This document shows positions 4,144 through 8,674 of a stretch of 8,674 nucleotides of DNA, in pieces. The stretch comes from Bacilli bacterium. Its GTDB lineage: Bacteria > Bacillota_I > Bacilli_A > RF39 > UBA660. The first letter of the stretch is position 1, and every line of letters begins with the position of its first letter. Under the pieces are notes generated by a model that was not told the DNA's origin, did not search any database, and saw only the letters and a list, made by a program, of their open reading frames with translations. The translations under genes were made by a program, and so were the position numbers. The stretch is from NCBI GenBank assembly GCA_017460245.1, contig JAFUBK010000110.1, positions 1 through 8,674 on the forward strand. Direction: 5' to 3'.

Positions 4144-6537
4144 ATGCGAAAAATATCAATTAAATTATTGTTTACAATAATGTTTTTAACAGTATTTCCT
4201 ATTAGCTATTTTGTCGCATCAGCCGCACCTAATTATGACATGGATGCCACATTGTATGACTCAAGTTTATACGCAAGCGGTGGAACAGGGACCCCACTTA
4301 CAGAAGGTGGTAATACTGTTTCTGGATGGCTATATGATACTAGTAAATATCTCCAAATAAACCCATCAGTTCCCGCTGATGGCAACACTTATACTGTTAC
4401 AATAAAACTACCCCAAGAGTTTTATGCAGTAACCAGTAGTTTAAGCACGCCAGTAGGATACAGTAATGTCGAATTTACCAAAAATGCAAGCATTAAAGCC
4501 AATAATAATGCCACAACCTATGCCTTAAAAGACTATAGTGGAACATTTACCTACACTATGGAATCAGGAGTAACTAGTGGAACCATCCAAATGGAATTAA
4601 GATATGATAGGTTTTTATGGGACAAGCTTGCCAATTCAAAATTAACCAAAGATGGCATAAATCCAATAGAAGTAGTCTTGACCAACCAAACAACAGGAGA
4701 AATATTAAAAACCTTATATATCAATCAAGCTACATCGTCATCAGCTTTTGGCATATCAAGTATTTATAATCACACAACAGTAAATGGAACATCATACACA
4801 GACTCTTCAATCAATTTACTTACAAAAGATACCGCAACATATTACCCAACTATTATTACAACAACGCAAGTAGCAGAAACAAGCTTTTATGAAACTATGA
4901 GGTATGAACTTACATTGCCAGCTTACACCGACACAAGCGGTGTAAAACATTACCAAACTGTCGACCTTACTAGAATAAATAACGGAAATTATATAGCTGA
5001 TGTCGATACAAGCAATATCAGCAACGGAAAAATAACATTGACATACCACAATATTTATTTTTCAACCAATAACACTATCTACTCGCTATATCTAACATTT
5101 CCAGAAGAACTAAAAACATCAACAGCTACCGCTTTTACTTTTTCTGGAGGAACTCAATCACTAGTAGTAAGCGACAAAAATGGGAATATGAAAACTTTAA
5201 AAACAGGAATTATCCCATCATTTAACTATAAAACAACTGCCGATGAAAATGTAACACTATCAAGTGGTAACAACACAACTACGATTAAAGATAGACCAAA
5301 TAACGCGATAACTTTATTTGGTAGGTTTATGCTTCGTAATTCAGGCTCTGCAGATAGTGAACAAAAGAATTTTAAAGTAACCTTTGATACAGCTAACACC
5401 AACTTAATAAAAGTTACAACTTATAGAGTACCAGTAGGTAACAAAACCCAAACAGTAAATATAACATATACTCTAGTCGACGAAGATGGACAACGAGTAT
5501 ATTTAGATAGTTCAGGTAATAAAGTAACCGAAACCGCAGAAGGGGCCATCGGTCAGTGGACTTATAATTTAAACAATACAAGTTACTATAACAAAAAAAC
5601 AGCAACAAACCAAAGTATAACATTTTATAGAGGCCAGTTACCGGCTGCCCAAAGAAATTATTATTTCAAAACAATCGAATACTCGCTAACATCATTAGCA
5701 TCATCAACATATTTTTACGCCAATTCCGGTAGTAATGCTCTTACAAGTGGCGGAACATTTGGGGGGTATATATCCCCATCAGCGACACATAATGCCAAAG
5801 TAACATCAACCACCGAAATGACTTCTGCAAACTTTGCTAAAAAAACAGCAACCACAACAACTACACTTTCATCGACAAGTACCAATGCTTATGGTATAGA
5901 CACAATGAAAGTTGATAAAACAAGTGTTTCTGCAGGTAATAGTGTTGGTATAACTGGAAGAGTATCAGTAGGTAGCTATCCATATGGAACCAGTACTTGG
6001 CTAAGAGATATTGTTCTTGGAATAATTCTTCCAGAAGGAGTAAGTATCAACGAACAAAGTATCAATGTTTATACAAAAAGTACCAGTAACAAAGTAACAC
6101 CAACTTCAATCACTAATACACCAACTAGTGACGGACAAGTACTATGGCGCATTTATTTACCAGAAGATGTTGTCGTTGGTTATGCCATCGAAAATGGAAG
6201 CGGAGCCTTAAGCGAAGGATCATATTTAAACTTTTCAATGCAACTTGATACTGCTTATTACTTAAATCAGCAAACAATAAATTTAGTTGATAGTACGTTT
6301 GTCGCATCAACAAGCCAGACAAACGCTGCTAGTGGAGCGTGGGCATGGGCTAGAAGTGCTGACACTTATGATATTAATGAAAATGGAAACAAAACAGAAA
6401 TAATAGGTAGAGTTAGAACCAACCAAGTTGCCGGCTTTGAAATTACTCCACAAACCGCAACATTTGAAATCCAAGATAGTATATCAGTAACATCAAATGG
6501 AGAAATAAGTGACGACAGTAATTTAGGAAATCTATAG
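4144..6537 (+). CDS. Giant secreted surface protein, N-terminal 797 residues up to an in-frame TAG
   Basis: The N-terminus is a classical signal peptide (K3, K7, hydrophobic 8-24, likely cleavage at ASA|AP near residue 27). The rest is a Thr/Ser/Asn/Tyr-rich, apparently cysteine-free, beta-strand chain typical of large Gram-positive adhesins. A first module (about 30-190) contains YTVTIKLPQEFY and ends INPIEVVLTN. Several Ig-like modules follow, then a Thr-rich linker (about 568-580), and then a module of DUF11-like form with 'LRDIVLGIILPEGVSI' (620-634). The last residues before TAG (765-797) lead straight into another such module beyond it. The start is ATG after the strong SD AGGTGGTGAT (4131-4140), 19 nt after the preceding stop, so translation is probably coupled within the operon. 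No sorting motif, membrane segment or binding repeat occurs before TAG. If translation stops here, the product would be released rather than wall-anchored, unless held by other contacts. I know no specific ligand or named homologue. Confidence 0.82.
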   Translation: MRKISIKLLFTIMFLTVFPISYFVASAAPNYDMDATLYDSSLYASGGTGTPLTEGGNTVSGWLYDTSKYLQINPSVPADGNTYTVTIKLPQEFYAVTSSLSTPVGYSNVEFTKNASIKANNNATTYALKDYSGTFTYTMESGVTSGTIQMELRYDRFLWDKLANSKLTKDGINPIEVVLTNQTTGEILKTLYINQATSSSAFGISSIYNHTTVNGTSYTDSSINLLTKDTATYYPTIITTTQVAETSFYETMRYELTLPAYTDTSGVKHYQTVDLTRINNGNYIADVDTSNISNGKITLTYHNIYFSTNNTIYSLYLTFPEELKTSTATAFTFSGGTQSLVVSDKNGNMKTLKTGIIPSFNYKTTADENVTLSSGNNTTTIKDRPNNAITLFGRFMLRNSGSADSEQKNFKVTFDTANTNLIKVTTYRVPVGNKTQTVNITYTLVDEDGQRVYLDSSGNKVTETAEGAIGQWTYNLNNTSYYNKKTATNQSITFYRGQLPAAQRNYYFKTIEYSLTSLASSTYFYANSGSNALTSGGTFGGYISPSATHNAKVTSTTEMTSANFAKKTATTTTTLSSTSTNAYGIDTMKVDKTSVSAGNSVGITGRVSVGSYPYGTSTWLRDIVLGIILPEGVSINEQSINVYTKSTSNKVTPTSITNTPTSDGQVLWRIYLPEDVVVGYAIENGSGALSEGSYLNFSMQLDTAYYLNQQTINLVDSTFVASTSQTNAASGAWAWARSADTYDINENGNKTEIIGRVRTNQVAGFEITPQTATFEIQDSISVTSNGEISDDSNLGNL

Positions 6538-8674
6538 ACAAAAGATGATATTGTAAATTATAAATTACAGTTAGACTGTTTGAGTGGTGGTTCAGCTGAA
6601 GACTTTATCTATTTCATACCAATTCCCAAAACCACCTCCGGAACAGATGAATACTTAATAAAAGACACCAAACCATTTGACTTGGTTTTAACTGAAAAAG
6701 CTAGCATTACGGGCAGCGATATTTACAGCATTGAATACGCTTTTGGCGAAGGGATGGACTACGATACAGCTTTAAGTGAATCTACAACTTGGTATACCGA
6801 AAATGATATAAATAATGATTCATCACTGAATATAAGTGATGCGACAATAATTAGGTTAAAACCAAAAACCGACATTATTCCAAACGGAAGTAGTACTGTA
6901 GTATCAGTAAAATTAAAATATAATAGCAACACCTACAACGAAGATGCTGGTATGGCCTATGTTTTCCACAGTGCTGGATATTATAAATACACTAACAACG
7001 GTCGAGAACTTTCAGGTAACTTCAACACCGATGGTGTAACCGCATATATCAATTACGAAAAAACATTAAATGAAATAACTCTAACTGCTGCTAAAGATAT
7101 GTCAGCATCTCAAGGTAACTATACTACATTAACTGTAGGTGACGATTTACCTCAATTTAAAAACACCCAAAATTACTATATTACAAATATCGAAACAAAC
7201 AATGTAATTTTAAAAGATAAAAGTTATATTCTAGCCAACACTGATATGAGTAGTAATGATTCAAATAGGACGTTTGCCATCACAGCTTCAGTCAATAACT
7301 ATTCTGAACAAGATGTTAAAGAAAATACCCTTGTTGGAACCGGTTTAGACACATCACTATTTACTTATAAAATATATAATGCCAACGTCTTTACCGATAA
7401 CTATACATCAAGATACATAATCATTACTTATGAAACAGATAATGGTGTTATATTAAAACAAAAAATCAACATAAATAGAGAACTTTCAGAAGCAAGTGAT
7501 CCAACCTCATCAATCACGGCTGGCGAGCAATATAATTTATTTGATGAGGTAAATGATTCAGTTACCATCAGTCAAGATTCAAGTGCCACCTTACAATTTG
7601 TAACTAGTTACATTCCGAGTTTATATGGTAATCATACCATAAAACTATCAAAAACTTTGCCTAAAGGAACGACTTTAAAATTAATCAACAGTACAGACTC
7701 AAGCAACATAAGCTATTGGTATTATGTAGTAACAGGATCAGAAACCGAAATACCATTTAGTAGTTTTATTAAAATGGGTACTGCTTCTGACAAAAGTTAT
7801 ACAAATTACACAAATTCCGAAAATATCGACGAAAAATTGCTTTTAATCATATCATTTACAAACGTAGAAGCTTCAAACTTAACTACTAATACCTATAATG
7901 TCTCACTAAACATAAAAGGAAATGGTGTTGATGATTTAAATAGTTCTTTAAATTTTACTACTGTAAGTAAAAGAGTATTTAACTTAACCTTGGATAGTAA
8001 TATTAATTTACAAACAGATTTCAATCTTGGGTATACAATGACCGCACCAAATGGAGAAGAATCAAAATATAATGGTCGAAAACTGTCATTAGTGATATAT
8101 GGAAACAATTTACCTAATGATTCAAATATGTCATTAGAAGGCGTAAAATATTACTTAAATAGTGATAACAAATTTATCTTACCATTAGATGATGTTCAAG
8201 GTAATAATAAAAATGTAACCCTTAATCTATCTTCATCACTATTTAAAGAAACCACATACAATCTAACATTTGAGCTTTGGGCATCAGCTACCGCAAATGC
8301 CACTAGCCCAATGATGGGAGAAAAACTTTTGACTAAGTCAGCAACATTTAAAAATACAAAAACAACTATCCCATCACTTAAAATTACTGGTACGGGCAGT
8401 CAGTTATTAAAAGCCAAAGATTTAAACAAAACCTTAAGTTTAAATTATACATCAGCCGACACAAGTGGGTACACTTCAACCATTGAACTTCAACAAAAAA
8501 TCGGTAATGGATACCAAAAAATAACTAACAGATTAAGTAGTGTTAATGGAAGTACAACTCATGATACAGGAGCCTATAACTTTAGTGTTGCAAATGGATC
8601 CAATACTATAAATGTAGTTCTTTCATCAGGAACCGAAACTGGAACCTATAGATATGTAATAAGAATCAAAAAAG
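6538..8674 (+). CDS. In-frame continuation of the giant surface protein after TAG; 3' end beyond window
   Basis: The same reading frame stays open for 712 codons from just after the TAG to the window edge. Codon usage and composition (Thr, Ser, Asn, Tyr, few Cys) are like those before it. The first module begins 'TKDDIVNYKLQLDC' and has 'EDFIYFIPIPK' (820-829, counting the TAG as residue 798). This is the form of DUF11-type repeats in Clostridia/Bacilli surface proteins, in which an 'xYxIPIPKxG' strand is common. Several more beta modules follow, ending near the window edge with 'SGTETGTYRYVIRIKK'. No independent start is credible: the first in-frame ATG (6754) has no spaced Shine-Dalgarno, TTG at 6580 has none, and no signal peptide follows either. 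It is therefore the distal part of the gene at 4144, either split by a recent nonsense change or expressed by readthrough. The C-terminus and any wall anchor lie outside the window. Confidence 0.75.
6552..6579 (+). other. Overlapping imperfect inverted repeats just downstream of the TAG
   Basis: An 18-base near-palindrome (6552-6569, arms TGTAA...TTACA with one mismatch inside) starts 15 bases after the TAG. It overlaps a second small hairpin with arms ACAGT (6567-6571) and ACTGT (6575-6579) and a three-base loop. TAAATTA is directly repeated (6554-6560 and 6561-6567). These are AT-rich and weak, and mutually exclusive in part, so they may be coincidental. Confidence 0.25.

Noticed and set aside
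4816..6322. Minus-strand open frames inside the giant gene (4816-5049, 5414-5623, 6125-6322)
   Set aside because: They lie wholly within the strongly coding plus-strand frame, lack start signals and have atypical Leu/Tyr/Cys-rich sequence expected of antisense frames.
6591..6600. Perfect 10-bp palindrome TTCAGCTGAA
   Set aside because: It is inside coding sequence, short, and encodes ordinary residues. A single copy of this length is expected by chance.
7893..8108. Minus-strand open frame within the distal part of the giant gene
   Set aside because: It is antisense to the continuous plus-strand frame, with no ribosome binding site or recognisable protein.
4144..8674. Genome-wide reassignment of TAG to an amino acid
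   Set aside because: About 2,760 codons of coding sequence in this window contain just one in-frame TAG. A reassigned codon should appear repeatedly. A local event is the simpler reading.
1..8674. Mycoplasma-type code with TGA as Trp
   Set aside because: All Trp codons seen are TGG and no gene contains an in-frame TGA. AT-rich genomes using that code normally prefer TGA for Trp.
6754..8674. Separate downstream gene starting at the in-frame ATG 6754 (or TTG 6580)
   Set aside because: There is no properly spaced Shine-Dalgarno and no signal peptide, and the sequence before it continues the same beta module. The segment fits better as the distal part of the gene at 4144.

Overview
The window is AT-rich, and every clear gene end uses TAA. 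Shine-Dalgarno sequences are of the AGGTGAT/AGGAGGT type. Trp is always TGG, with no in-frame TGA, so the standard bacterial code fits better than the Mycoplasma code. Together these features suggest a low-GC Bacillota, plausibly an uncultured gut Bacilli/Erysipelotrichia-like or RF39-like lineage. The lineage is an inference from composition and gene types, not from a marker gene.

Left part (1-1417, + strand). The C-terminal tail of an HtpX-like M48 metalloprotease ends at 146. Next comes a membrane-anchored protein made of two tandem thioredoxin-like domains, of which only the second keeps the CxxC motif and the cis-proline (217-1074, followed by a strong terminator). A stand-alone small holin-like membrane protein follows (1140-1394). 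A bidirectional terminator at 1393-1417 separates it from a convergent minus-strand gene (1416-2720). That gene encodes a C-terminally tail-anchored protein of unknown function with an internal duplication.

Right part (2721-8674). A divergent promoter region (2721-2874) feeds the minus-strand gene on one side and a surface-protein operon on the other. The operon starts with two small exported beta-rich proteins of TasA/SipW-cargo-like appearance (2875-3375 with a TTG start, and 3399-4124). A very large Ser/Thr/Asn-rich exported protein follows from 4144. Its frame is interrupted once by TAG at 6535-6537, then stays open in the same frame for 712 more codons to the window edge. The undisturbed product would exceed 1,500 residues. 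The gaps inside the operon are 19-23 nt and hold no terminator, so the three genes are probably co-transcribed and may build one cell-surface structure.

Three genes (217, 2720 minus, 2875) share a nearly identical 19-bp promoter-like element with an extended -10 of form TGTTAnnAT. The points most worth following up are the lone amber codon in the giant surface gene, the two independent internal duplications in otherwise unknown or atypical membrane proteins, and the compact surface-fibre-like operon. I see no tRNA, rRNA, CRISPR array, insertion sequence or attachment site, and no gene-free stretch longer than about 155 bases.
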